A stretch of DNA of 64,000 nucleotides from DATKFM01 sp963810485 (lineage in GTDB: Bacteria > Pseudomonadota > Alphaproteobacteria > Dongiales > Dongiaceae): the NCBI GenBank assembly GCA_963810485.1, contig CAWENQ010000004.1, positions 372,001-436,000 of the forward strand, read 5' to 3'. Under the pieces are notes generated by a model. The model made no database searches. It was not told where the DNA came from and saw only the letters and a program-made list of their open reading frames with translations. Position numbers and translations under genes: made by a program. Shown one piece after another: positions 53,687 to 62,825 of this stretch. Every line of letters starts with the position of its first letter. Positions within the stretch are counted from its first letter, which is position 1.

Positions 53687-54091
53687 TTATTCTTTGTCCA
53701 CCTTCGGCAGATCGCCAATGCTGCCCACCCAGGGCTGCGCTGACCGCGTCCAGTATTGGATCTTGGGCACCAGCTCGCCGCGCTGGCGGATCGAGCCGAC
53801 GCGGAGGCCGTAGGTTTTCGGGCCGGCGCCGGCCGAGGTGGCGTAGAGCGGCGTGCCGCAGTTGCCGCAGAAGCCCTGCTCCCGCTTGTTGCCGCTCTCG
53901 GCGGTCTTCACATAGGTCTGCGGCCGGCCGGTGAGGATGCGGAAGCTGTCCTTTTCCGCCGGCACGACCGTGCGGAAGGTGGTGCCGGTCAGCGTCTGGC
54001 AGTCGGTGCAGTGGCAGATCTCGACCTTCTGGGGATCGATGTCAGCTTCATAGGTGATGGCGCCGCAGTGGCAGATGCCGTCGATTTTCAT
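53687..54091 (-). CDS. GFA (glutathione-dependent formaldehyde-activating enzyme-like) / CENP-V domain protein
   Basis: The 134-residue zinc protein has 'GICHCGAITYEADIDP', 'EICHCTDCQTLTGTTFRTVV' and 'REQGFCGNCGTPLYATSAGA', the seven-Cys pattern of the GFA fold. Despite the family name, most members are not shown to act on formaldehyde, so a link to the H4MPT pathway 40 kb away is not implied. Upstream at 54164-54186 lies a 9-bp palindrome. Confidence 0.85.
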   Translation of the reverse strand: MKIDGICHCGAITYEADIDPQKVEICHCTDCQTLTGTTFRTVVPAEKDSFRILTGRPQTYVKTAESGNKREQGFCGNCGTPLYATSAGAGPKTYGLRVGSIRQRGELVPKIQYWTRSAQPWVGSIGDLPKVDKE

Positions 54092-54257
54092 GGCGGTGGT
54101 TCCCTGGCTGCCGGTGCATTGATTGTAGTAAGCGAAGAGTCTTGGTTAGACCCCTCACCCTAACCCTCTCCCGCAAGGGGAGAGGGGACATGCTTTTGAA
54201 GGTGACGCAAAGGAATGAGGGCGGGTTTCGATCCCCGGGTCGAGCGCGGGGACGCCC

Positions 54258-54557
54258 CTACAGGCACTCGCCCGCCCGGGCCTCCACGGCCTCAGCCTGC
54301 TTCTCATCGAAATTGCGGGCGGCCATGAATTGCAGGTGATGCACCATCTCATGCACCAGGCCGGGCCAGTCGTTCGGCGGCGAGACGATGGTCAGGGTGC
54401 GGAAGTCATACATGGCGCGGGCGTTGCGCGGCCGGTTGGTCAGCAGCCGCTCCTCGCGCGTGAGGTTGCGCGCCTCCCAATGGGGCAGCGGGGCGCCGTG
54501 ATCGGGAATGCCCGAGAGCTGCACGGCACAGGCGAACGCCAGAGCAAGAGGATCCAT
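54258..54557 (-). CDS. Small HExxH (metalloprotease-like) protein, DUF6647-like
   Basis: The 99-residue product has a hydrophobic start ('MDPLALAFACAVQLSG', perhaps exported), 'EERLLTNRPRNARAMYDFRTLTIVS' and the zinc motif HEMVH (69-73) in 'GLVHEMVHHLQFMAARNFDE'. The third ligand may be a Glu in 'KQAEAVEARAGE'. ATG 54557 has GGGAGAG at good distance. It looks like a minimal zincin, activity untested. Confidence 0.6.
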   Translation of the reverse strand: MDPLALAFACAVQLSGIPDHGAPLPHWEARNLTREERLLTNRPRNARAMYDFRTLTIVSPPNDWPGLVHEMVHHLQFMAARNFDEKQAEAVEARAGECL

Positions 54558-54674
54558 CGTCACTCTCCCTATCGGGAAAGTGTTAACGCCGATTTTGTGG
54601 CGTCGTGCCAGGGTTTTTTCTGAGCGGCGATTCGCGGAAGTGATTCGGCGAAGCGTTTGCGCGGCCCGTGCCGG

Positions 54675-54977
54675 TCAGCTCGCGTGCGGCTGCTGGCCCT
54701 GCTCTATCGGTGGTGCCATGAGTTCCTCCGGGGCCGGCGGACAGGCCGGCAGGTTCGACACCAAGGCCTCGGCCGCATCGATGGCGCCCGCCAGATACGC
54801 GGTGCGGGCCCGCTGCGCCAGCAGCCGGTCCAACTCCGTGAAATCGTCGTACCAGAGGCGGCAGGCCTCGAGATACCGGGCCGGCAGAGGCTTGTCCGCG
54901 CTGGCGAGGTCGGACGCCATCACGGCCTGAAGCTTGTCGGCGGGGTCGTAAGACAGGATGCAGTTCCGCAAATCCAT
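54675..54977 (-). CDS. Small hypothetical protein, paralogue of the one at 50703
   Basis: The ~100-residue helical product contains 'ADKLQAVMASDLASADKPLP' and 'ARYLEACRLWYDDFTELDRL', aligned with the gene at 50703. The GGGAGG site abuts ATG 54977, so a TTG at 54971 may be the true start. The site overlaps the stop of the upstream zinc-ribbon gene, implying coupling. Function unknown. Confidence 0.55.
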   Translation of the reverse strand: MDLRNCILSYDPADKLQAVMASDLASADKPLPARYLEACRLWYDDFTELDRLLAQRARTAYLAGAIDAAEALVSNLPACPPAPEELMAPPIEQGQQPHAS

Positions 54978-54982
54978 CCTCC

Positions 54983-55156
54983 CTATGCAGGATCACCAGG
55001 CTCGGAATTGATCTTCTGGAAACCCGGATTGACGTCCTCGGGAGCATCGAAGGGCAGCGGCTTGCCGCAATTTGCGCAGACGGTCACGGTCCGGCCGTCA
55101 GGGCCGGTCTCCATCAGGAAATTGACGCCATGGCAATGGGGACAGGCGGCGGGCAC
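54983..55156 (-). CDS. Very small zinc-ribbon protein
   Basis: A 57-residue product from GTG 55156 (GAGAGGAG upstream) reads VPAACPHCHGVNFLMETGPD, then 'TVTVCANCGKPLPFDAPEDV', two CxxC pairs fitting a zinc ribbon. The longer frame to 55339 has no coding character. Confidence 0.55.
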   Translation of the reverse strand: MPAACPHCHGVNFLMETGPDGRTVTVCANCGKPLPFDAPEDVNPGFQKINSEPGDPA

Positions 55157-55268
55157 GACAAGGCTCCTCTCAGGTCCATTGCCGTAACACGCTTCCCGGG
55201 TCCTGGTTCCGGCGGCGGGGCGGAGAATTGCGTCCGATTTCGCGGGCCGGCGGCCCGGCCGATCGCCC

Positions 55269-56475
55269 CTACCCGGCCATCCGCCGCTTCCACTCCGCCA
55301 GCGCGCCGGAGAACCAGCGATGGCCGATTTCGCAGGCAAGATTGGTGCCCTTGGCGCGCACCGGCTGGTTGTGCACCTGATCCTTCATCCAGACCGTGCA
55401 GAACTCGTCGATCAGCGCCACGTCAGCGTCTTCCACCGCATCCATGTCGAGCTTGGCCAGTTTTTCGAACTTTTCCGGGTTGAGGCCGGCGGGGCAGGAG
55501 AAGGCGCCGCTGTTGGGATCGCAGAAGGGCTGGATCAGCGGGTTCATCCTGACGATTGAGCCGTTGCCGACGGAGCCGGCGCCGCGGGGCGGCAGCGGCT
55601 GGTCGAGCATGACATGGGCGATGAAGGTGGCGGCGTCGGGCGGATCGGCGAGGATGCTACTGCTGATCTTCTTGACGTCGGCCAGCAGGTTCTGGCTGGC
55701 GCGGGGCTGCATCATGGCGGCGGCGGGACCGTCGGCGAGCGGCAGGAAGACGTTGCCAGTGCCGATGCTCAGCACGTCGATGTCGGCATTGGCCGCGCCG
55801 TTGGCCTTGGCCTCTACCACGGCGGCGACCACGGGATTGTTCAGGCCGGTGATCGCGCCGTCCCAGAAGCGCCGCGTGCGGCTTGCCGGCTTCCGGGGCC
55901 GGGATCAGCGCCGGCTCGTCGAAATAGTTGATCGGCGCGTTGGTGGAGGCATGCACCGCCTCGGCCAGCGGCGTGCGCGAGGCCGAGGCGCTGCTGCTGG
56001 TGAGACTCTCCGCATTGGAGCGGAAGAACACCGCGCGTTCCCGGTCATAATCGAAGCCGACCAGGAGGAAATGGCTGCGCTTGCGCGCACGGTGGCGCAG
56101 CGTATCCGGCAAATCGGCCATGGCGCGGCGGCCGGCGGTCGGCATCACCGCGCGCAGGCCGTCCAGCTTCGCCGCCGCATAGTAGCGCGGGCCGAGGCCG
56201 AGCACCCGGGCGACGCGCCGGTAGAAGGGCATCTTGACGAAGATGGCGCGCCGCTTCTTCTCGTCCTTGAAGTAGGTGAGGATTTGCGTCAGCGACAGAT
56301 CCTCGGCCAGGCCGGCGGCGACGATGCTGCCACCGCTGTTGGCCGCCACCAGGTCGAAATCGGCGAGAATGTCGTGGCCTTTCGCCGCCTCGCCATAGAT
56401 CGCCGCCAGCGCCCGCACCTGGATCAGCGCCCAGGCGCCGCCGCCATCCAGCGACAGGATGCGATATTTTGCCAT
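55269..56475 (-). CDS. Patatin-like phospholipase, with a frameshift
   Basis: The N-terminal part (MAKYRILSLDGGGAWALIQV, then 'VAANSGGSIVAAGLAEDLSL' with the Ser nucleophile elbow) covers residues 1-195. At about 55880 the frame breaks; the second part reads 'WDGAITGLNNPVVAAVVEAK' (the DGA catalytic Asp motif), 'DVLSIGTGNVFLPLADGP' and ends 'HRWFSGALAEWKRRMAG'. Rejoined it is a ~400-residue patatin, a lipid acyl hydrolase. The elbow has Ala-Asn-Ser-Gly-Gly rather than the canonical Gly-x-Ser-x-Gly. Confidence 0.78.
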
Positions 56476-56597
56476 GTGATGGTTCCCCCGGGGCGATGCT
56501 CCGGCCCGGGGGCAATTCTACCGCAGGTGTCGCGGCTCCTCCAAAGCAAGATTTGGCACGCGGAGCTCGGTGCGCCGTCAAGGTTCCAGAATCACTA

Positions 56598-56669
56598 CGC
56601 GACAAACGCTGCGCGTTTGCGCGGGCAGTGATGCCAAGAGCTCGCGACAAACGCTGCGCGTTTGCGCGG
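56598..56669. repeat. Two identical 27-base palindromic repeats in tandem
   Basis: A 27-base unit beginning CGCGACAAACGCTGCGCGTT occurs at 56598-56624 and 56643-56669, 45 bases apart. Each contains the inverted pair AAACGC/GCGTTT around TGC. It sits just downstream of the CmcJ-like gene and upstream of the patatin start. REP-like element or transcript end. Confidence 0.6.
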
Positions 56670-56670
56670 C

Positions 56671-57543
56671 TTACGCCGCCATCTGGCTCGCTTCGTCGAA
56701 GAACACCAGGGTGCGCACTTCGATGCTTTCTCGGGGCCGCGCGTTCGCCGGCGAGGTGGGGTCAGCGAAAGCGGTGTGGGGGCTGAAGCGGGCGCGGCCG
56801 TCGGTGGCGGAGTCGTAGCATTTCAGCAGCACCGCCTCCTCCCGCGTCATCTCGGGAAAATAGAACCAGCGCTGCGCCGGGTTGTGCGCGACGTAGTAGA
56901 TCTCGCCGGTGCGGTCGGGGTAGAGCAGATCGGTCGCCACCCAATCCTGGGGCGCCACGCTGCGCGCGTCGCAGAGCGCCAGCGGCTTCTCTTCCACCAC
57001 GCCGCGGATCGGCCGCCAGACATTGATCACGGCGAAGCGTCCGTTGAGCAGGTCGCCGGCTTCGGCGCCCATGAGGTCGCGCACGCGCTGCGGCCCGGAC
57101 TTCACGGTGTAGTCGTTATGCACGCGCAGCACCGGCTCGCGGATGAGCTGCTCGCCCTCCTTCTCGGCCGGGCGCTCGGGGATGGCGCCGTTGCGGAGCG
57201 TGTGATCGAAGATGTGGACGCGCGAGGCGCCGGTCTCGGCCTTCACCAGCCGCTCGACTTCCGGGTAATAGACGCGCTTCAGCTCGTCTTCGTCATAGAA
57301 GTCATGGACGCGGGTCTGGTGCGGCACCAGCTTGAAGCCCTCGCGGTCCAGCGACAGGGCGCCGGCCAGGGGGCGGGCATCTCGCACGCTGACGGTGCTG
57401 TCGGCGAACTGGCCGCTGCGGCGCGGCACGCCCGGCGGCGGCTCGTAGTTATAGGAGACGGGCTTGGCGCCGTCGGGCGGGGGCACGGCAAAACTCATCG
57501 CCGCGGGGACGGAATCCAGGGTCCAGTACTTCGCGCCATCCAT
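56671..57543 (-). CDS. CmcJ/NvfI family oxidoreductase-like protein
   Basis: The 290-residue protein resembles the CmcJ/NvfI/GA4-desaturase family: 'VRDARPLAGALSLDREGFKLVPHQTRVHDF' (57310-57400), 'RVHIFDHTLRNG', 'EPVLRVHNDYTVKSGPQRV', 'INVWRPIRGVVEEKPLALCDARSV' and 'VLLKCYDSATDGRARFSPHTAF'. The His-x-Asp and distal His are consistent with an iron/2-oxoglutarate-type centre. Natural-product or hydroxylation roles are known in fungi and actinobacteria; here the substrate is unknown. Confidence 0.8.
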   Translation of the reverse strand: MDGAKYWTLDSVPAAMSFAVPPPDGAKPVSYNYEPPPGVPRRSGQFADSTVSVRDARPLAGALSLDREGFKLVPHQTRVHDFYDEDELKRVYYPEVERLVKAETGASRVHIFDHTLRNGAIPERPAEKEGEQLIREPVLRVHNDYTVKSGPQRVRDLMGAEAGDLLNGRFAVINVWRPIRGVVEEKPLALCDARSVAPQDWVATDLLYPDRTGEIYYVAHNPAQRWFYFPEMTREEAVLLKCYDSATDGRARFSPHTAFADPTSPANARPRESIEVRTLVFFDEASQMAA

Positions 57544-57677
57544 GACGAAACCTCTTCCATTTGCATTGCCCAGGCCGGTCTCCCGGGGGCTCCTGACCCA
57601 ACAAATGGCTCATTTCGCGCGGATAGACGAACGATTAGTTCTCACCCCTCACATTAGATTTTCTCGTATGAAGGGCT

Positions 57678-58349
57678 TCAGGGCTGCAGCGGGTGGGAGA
57701 CGCGGCGGTCGGCCTCGGCCATCTCGGCGACCATGCGGGCGAAGGCGGGGCGCGTGCCGGTGCGCCGGTGCCAGGCGGCGAGGACGGGATGGGCGTCCAG
57801 GCGCGGACCGTTCAACCGCAGCCCATGATGCAGCGTGGCGAACATCCCGATGTCGGCGGCCGTGAATTCGCCGCAGAAGAAATCCTGCCGGCCGAGGAAG
57901 CCCTCCAGCTTCGTGTAGTGCTCGCGCAGCGCGGCCTCGGCCTTCACCGCGTCGATGCGGCGCTGTTCGCGCACGGCGGGATCCCGGTGCGCCGATTCCG
58001 TGCGGTAGAGCAGGCGCACCACCGGCTGCAGCAGAATCTCATCGGCGTAGAGTTCGAGCTGGCGGCAGCGGGCGCGGCCGGCCGGCGACTTGGGATAAAG
58101 CGGCGGCGTTGGATAGGCGTCCTCGAGATACTCGAGGATAACAGTGGAATCGAACAGCCTGACATCGCCGTCGACCAGAACCGGCACCTGGCCCTTCGGA
58201 TTGACCTCGGCCACCACCGGATTTTTCGGCCGGTAGCCCTCGTCCTGGGTGAAGGGCACGTACTCGACCTCGAAGGCCAGGCCCTTTTCCCGCAGCGCGA
58301 TTTCGATCTTGCGCGAGAACAGGCTGACCGGGCCGGAATAAAGTTTCAT
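57678..58349 (-). CDS. Glutathione S-transferase family protein
   Basis: The 223-residue protein starts MKLYSGPVSLFSRKIEIALR (GGAGA upstream; the longer start at 58379 is unlikely) with 'NPKGQVPVLVDGDVRLFDSTVILEYLEDA' (58120-58210) and C-domain 'FFCGEFTAADIGMFATLHHG'. It resembles the maleylacetoacetate isomerase/GstA-like groups. The 425 bases 58350-58774 after it hold no gene I can support; an AT-rich stretch at 58540-58640 is a probable promoter for the next gene. Confidence 0.85.
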   Translation of the reverse strand: MKLYSGPVSLFSRKIEIALREKGLAFEVEYVPFTQDEGYRPKNPVVAEVNPKGQVPVLVDGDVRLFDSTVILEYLEDAYPTPPLYPKSPAGRARCRQLELYADEILLQPVVRLLYRTESAHRDPAVREQRRIDAVKAEAALREHYTKLEGFLGRQDFFCGEFTAADIGMFATLHHGLRLNGPRLDAHPVLAAWHRRTGTRPAFARMVAEMAEADRRVSHPLQP

Positions 58350-58774
58350 GGCGGGGATTCTCCGATGCTGCGCGCCCACTGCTGAACCAGGCGCACCGGA
58401 CCGGCAACCGATTGTTTCTCACGCGACAGGTGAGCCGTGCTGAGGCGATGGGACGGGGCGGCGCAACGCCAAACCGGCGAACGATGGCAGAACATCTGAT
58501 ATTCCCTCCCATCCGGCGGTAAGAGAGATCAAGAAACACCGTAAAAATGCTGATTTCCTAACTGGTTAACTGGGAGTCTGTACAAAAATTCACAGGCACT
58601 CCGCCGCGAAAAATGCTATCTTGTTGTCTTAAGATTGCGTCAATTTATGCACGCAATCAGTGGAAAAACGAACTGCGTGTCGGGTGGGACGGTAAGTGGG
58701 GCGGCAGCATGTGGCCGCGGCGTCCGGTTCATTCGGCGGAAACTTTGCCCCTGCAATGAATTGAGGCTGATGTC

Positions 58775-60536
58775 ATGCGCGTTGATGTGATCGACAAACT
58801 GGAGCTGCTGGAAAAGCTGCGGGCCAACTGGGACGCCGTCTATGAGGCCGATCCGGAGTCGCAGTTCTTCCTGTCCTCGCTCTATCTCTTCAAATGGCTG
58901 GCGCGCCTCACCTACCCCTCCGTCGTGCTGGCGGTAAAGCCCGACGGCGATTCGACCGACTACGTCGCCTTCCTGCCGATCTGGATCAAGACCAAGGAAC
59001 GCAAGAACGGCGAGATGTATAATGTGGTCCATATGGGCGGCAATCACTTCGCCGACTATACCGGATTCATCTGCCGTCCCGAATGGGCCGAGCAGGCTCT
59101 CCCGGCGCTGGGCGAGAAGATGCGGCAGATGAACTGGGCGCAGCTGCATCTGCAGGATCTCCGCGCCTCCGAACATCGCACCGCGCTGTTCATGAAGGGG
59201 TTCCGCAAGAAGGATTTCAAGATCGAGGAGTACCAGCGCGAGATCCAGGACAATATCGACCTCGGCGTCTGTCCCTATGTCCGGCTGCCGGGCGATTGGG
59301 ACGCCTATCTCGACGGCAAGCTGAGCGCCAATACGCGGCAGAAGCTGCGGCGCCTGCTGCGGCAGATGGAGACCATCAACGGATCTGCGCATCACCCAGC
59401 CGACGCCGGAGACCATCGACCGCGACATCGATATCCTCATGGGCTTCTGGGCCAAGCGCTGGGGCGACAAGAAGGGCGTGCGGCTGGCGGGCATCATCGA
59501 GAACAACAGGAAGATGCTGCGCCATTGCTTCGAGGCCGGGGCGCTGTTCCTGCCGATCCTCTGGCGCGGCGACAAGCCCGGCGGCGCGCTGGCCACCTAT
59601 ATCGACCACAAGAAGAAGACCTTCCTGTTCTTCATCACCGGCCGCGACCCGTCCTTCAACAATCCGCAGCCGGGCCTGGTGCTGCATGCCCACAGCATCC
59701 GCTACGCGATCCAGAACGGCTTTGCCGAGTACGACTTCCTGCGCGGCAATGAGGATTACAAGTATTCCTTCGGCGTCGATGAGCGGCCGATCAAGACCTT
59801 CGTCCTGAATACGTGGGACAAGAAGAACCTCGGCGGCAAGCTGGACCTGCGCTGCATGCCGGTGGTGCTCAACCGCTCGACGCAGCATCTGCGTACCGGC
59901 GCGCTGGACAAGGCCGAGATCGGCTATCGCCATGTGCTGGCGGCGGAGCCGAAGAAGTCCGCCGCCCTCTACGGCCTGGCGCGCATCGCCGCCGCTCGCG
60001 GCGAGGAGTCGGAGGCGACGGCGCTGCACAAGACCTTGCAGGAAGTCAGCCCCGACGGCTTCGAGGTCTGTTTCGTGCAGGGCCGCATGCTGCAGGCCCA
60101 GGGCAAGATCGCCGAGGCGGCGGACGCCTATGCAATGGGCGTGGAGCGCGAGCCCGATGACGCCGACGTCTATTACGATCTCGGACAGATCCTGTTCAGC
60201 ATCGGCCTGTACGAACTCGCGATCGCGGCGTTCGACGTGACGGCGGAACTGGAAGCGGATTTCCCTGATATCAACCTGACGCGGATGAAAACGGTGAAGC
60301 TGCGGGACCGGCAGTCAGCCGCAACCCGGATGAGCCTCACCACATCCCATGCCGCCATGATCGCCCGCATCGGCAAGCTCAAGTCGATCGCCAAGGCCGT
60401 CGCCCGCAACAAGCCGAAGGCGGAGGTCCCGCTGGTGCTCGAATGGCAGCAGAAAGGCCCGGAACGCCCGTTCAGCTTCAGCCGCAATGCGATGCCGACG
60501 GCGGGGGCGGTAAAGACCTCGGGGCAGAAGGGCTGA
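58775..60536 (+). CDS. GNAT (BioF2-like) acetyltransferase fused to TPR repeats, with a frameshift
   Basis: The first part shows 'WDAVYEADPESQFFLSSLYL', 'VVHMGGNHFADYTGFICRPE' and 'KLSANTRQKLRRLLRQMETI', the Acetyltransf_6/FemAB-like fold. Near 59384 the frame shifts; the second frame continues 'DLRITQPTPETIDRDIDILM', 'GFWAKRWGDKKGVRL', 'YDFLRGNEDYKYSFGVDERP' and then TPRs ('GYRHVLAAEPKKSAALYGLA', 'YAMGVEREPDDADVYYDLGQ'). The full product would be about 585 residues. Such enzymes often act in polysaccharide or cellulose export; no such genes are visible here. Confidence 0.75.
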
Positions 60537-60578
60537 AAGCCGGGCGGAAATTTGCGCCCGGCATCCCTGCCGGATGGA

Positions 60579-61823
60579 TCACGACTGCAGGACCGGCACA
60601 GGCATTGTCGCGGCCGGCCGCTTCTGCAGTCGCACGGCGAATAGCGCCGCCAGCGCCAGCGCAACGCCGATTCCGATGACGCAGGCGGGCCAGCCAAAGC
60701 GGTCGAACAACTGGCCGAGGACGATGCTGCCGGCGATCCCGCCGAAGAAATAGCAGGCGAGATAGATGCCGCTCGCCGATCCGCGGTCGGCCGTGGCGGC
60801 GCGGCTGACGAAGCCGGTCGCCGTCGCCTGAGCGAAGAAGGTTCCGGCGCCGACCAGCGCCAGCCCGGCGGCAACCGCGACAAGAGACGGCAAAAGCAGG
60901 AGCGGCAAACCAAGCCCCGCCACCGCTAACGCACCCCACATCGTGCGCCGCGTGCCGAACCGGTGCGCCGCGCGTCCCGCCAGGGGCGTCGTGACTATCG
61001 AGGGAAGAAACACGAAATAGACCAGCCCCAGAACCATGGGCGGCAAGGCGATCGGATCGCGCACCAGGACGAAGTTCACATAGGTGAATGTGCCGATGAA
61101 CGCGAAGAGGATGAAAAATCCGATGGCGAAAGCGGCGCGCAGGGGACCGTTCCGCAGATGGTCGGCCCAGGCGGCAAGAGGCCGCCGCCCACCCGCGGCC
61201 CCGGCGGCGGCCGGCGCTGTGGACCTGAGCGTGAAGAAAACGAGAACCGCGCCAGCGAGGTTGAGCAGCGCGAAAACATAGAAATTCACGGCCAATCCCA
61301 GGTGGTCGGCGACCCCGGCCGAAACCAGCCGGCCGATGAGGTTGCTGGCAACGTTGCCGGTAATGTAGGCGGCGAATGCGCCGGCGGCGTCCTTGGCGCT
61401 GCACTGCTCGCCCAGGTAGGCCAGTGTCAAGGCGAAGGCCGCGGCCATGAAAACGCCCTGGACGATGCGCAGCAACGTGAACGTCGTGAGATCGGGAGCA
61501 AGCGCCAGGAGCGCGGTCGGGATCGACAGCAGAGCCAGGCTTAGCAGGACTCCAAACCGGCGATTGATGCTGCGGCTGAGATAAGCGACCGCGAGGCCGG
61601 AGACGGCCATGCCGAACGTGCTGGCGTTGACAGCGATTCCCATCGCGGACGGTGTGACGCCGTAGGCGCGGGCAAGGGATGGCAGGATCGCCTGGGTGGC
61701 GAAGAGATCGACAACCGTCAGGAAGGCGATCAGGCCGATCACCAGCGTGCGCACCAGAGACCCTGAGGACTCCAAGCGCGCCACCGGAAGCGCCACAGGC
61801 CCGATTTCACTCAGGTTCGTCAT
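60579..61823 (-). CDS. MFS transporter (drug-efflux type)
   Basis: The 414-residue protein has about 12 hydrophobic segments, an MFS loop-like 'AYLSRSINRRFGVLLSLALL' after helix 2, and 'LLRIVQGVFMAAAFALTLAY'. It resembles the DHA1/YnfM-like group; substrate unknown. ATG 61823 is chosen over 61889 because the extra 22 residues are hydrophilic and unlike the family. Confidence 0.85.
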   Translation of the reverse strand: MTNLSEIGPVALPVARLESSGSLVRTLVIGLIAFLTVVDLFATQAILPSLARAYGVTPSAMGIAVNASTFGMAVSGLAVAYLSRSINRRFGVLLSLALLSIPTALLALAPDLTTFTLLRIVQGVFMAAAFALTLAYLGEQCSAKDAAGAFAAYITGNVASNLIGRLVSAGVADHLGLAVNFYVFALLNLAGAVLVFFTLRSTAPAAAGAAGGRRPLAAWADHLRNGPLRAAFAIGFFILFAFIGTFTYVNFVLVRDPIALPPMVLGLVYFVFLPSIVTTPLAGRAAHRFGTRRTMWGALAVAGLGLPLLLLPSLVAVAAGLALVGAGTFFAQATATGFVSRAATADRGSASGIYLACYFFGGIAGSIVLGQLFDRFGWPACVIGIGVALALAALFAVRLQKRPAATMPVPVLQS

Positions 61824-61923
61824 GTTGCCTAAATCTCCACCCGAATGAACGAGGGAGGGTGGCGCCCGGGCCATTGCGCCGGGCGTCACGCTCCTATGGA
61901 TCGGAAACTATCCGTGGCAACGA

Positions 61924-62427
61924 CTACATCGTGTTTGCGTCGTCCTCGGCGCGCAGAAGATCGGCGGAGATCAGGATAACGGTACCGGCGCCGGTGTTCT
62001 TCCACCAATGGGCAACGCCGTGGGTCTCGACCGAGACTTCGCCGGTCATATGAACGATCGGCGCCGCGCATTCACTGCTGTATTCGGTGACCTCGCCCTG
62101 CACGACATAGATGATCGCCGGCCGGTCCTCATGGCTGTGCCAGGGGACCACGCCGCCCGGCTGGATCTCGAGGCGCCGCATGCGCAACTGGCGGTCCTGA
62201 ATGGCCACCGGTTCGTCTGCGAGAGCGATCGAGCCCAGTACCATGTCCGTGACGTCCTTCGGCATGGTGGCCCCGGCCTTCTGGCCCTGGCCGCTGGCCA
62301 CGACCTTGTCGGCGGGACACTCGCCCGCGGTCGCTGCCGTTGCGATGAACGTCATCGCGCCGGCGATGATGGCTGACATTGCCTGATTGCGCAGCGGTAT
62401 GCGCCCTCTGGTCATATTCGTAATCAT
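61924..62427 (-). CDS. Secreted cupin-domain protein
   Basis: The 167-residue protein has a signal peptide ('AMSAIIAGAMTFIATAATAG') and one cupin: 'RRLEIQPGGVVPWHSHEDRP' and 'GEVSVETHGVAHWWKNTGAG', with His-x-His and Glu metal ligands. AAGGAG precedes ATG 62427; the longer frame to 62643 is not supported. It lies between the MFS gene and the LysR regulator. Confidence 0.85.
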   Translation of the reverse strand: MITNMTRGRIPLRNQAMSAIIAGAMTFIATAATAGECPADKVVASGQGQKAGATMPKDVTDMVLGSIALADEPVAIQDRQLRMRRLEIQPGGVVPWHSHEDRPAIIYVVQGEVTEYSSECAAPIVHMTGEVSVETHGVAHWWKNTGAGTVILISADLLRAEDDANTM

Positions 62428-62693
62428 GAGCTTTCTCCTTTTTGATGCTGTGGGCTGATGCTGTGACGGCAGCCGGAACGGCCACTGTGCATCCGGATGA
62501 TCGGGGAATCGGCCGCCGAACGGAAATGCCGGCTGTCTTTCGATTTCATACAGCCGGACTATGGTCCTGGCGGTGCGCGGGGGACGGGCATCGCACCCGC
62601 GCTGCATCGAATCGATAGGAGATCGATATTTCAGATGCGGCAATCCGGCCGCTAGCGTTGCGCCAGAGTCACGGACAGGCCGAGGGGCTAAAC

Positions 62694-62825
62694 ATGCTGC
62701 TGCAACGGGAACTGATGGTCGCCGCGCTGGCTTTCGGGATTGCCATAGCGCTTTACGTGATCAGCTTCGGCGACCTCATCGCTGCGCCATCAGCGCCGAT
62801 CGAGATCGCGCAGACCCGGCCTTAA
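62694..62825 (+). CDS. Very small membrane protein
   Basis: A 43-codon gene (MLLQRELMVAALAFGIAIAL, then 'YVISFGDLIAAPSAPIEIAQTRP') has one membrane helix and a GAGGGG site 6 bases before ATG. It overlaps the LysR stop by 4 bases, tail to tail. No family recognised. Confidence 0.5.
   Translation: MLLQRELMVAALAFGIAIALYVISFGDLIAAPSAPIEIAQTRP

Noticed and set aside
53687..54091. GFA-family gene as a direct part of the formaldehyde pathway
   Set aside because: The family name is historical, the gene is about 40 kb from the H4MPT cluster, and few members have proven formaldehyde activity.
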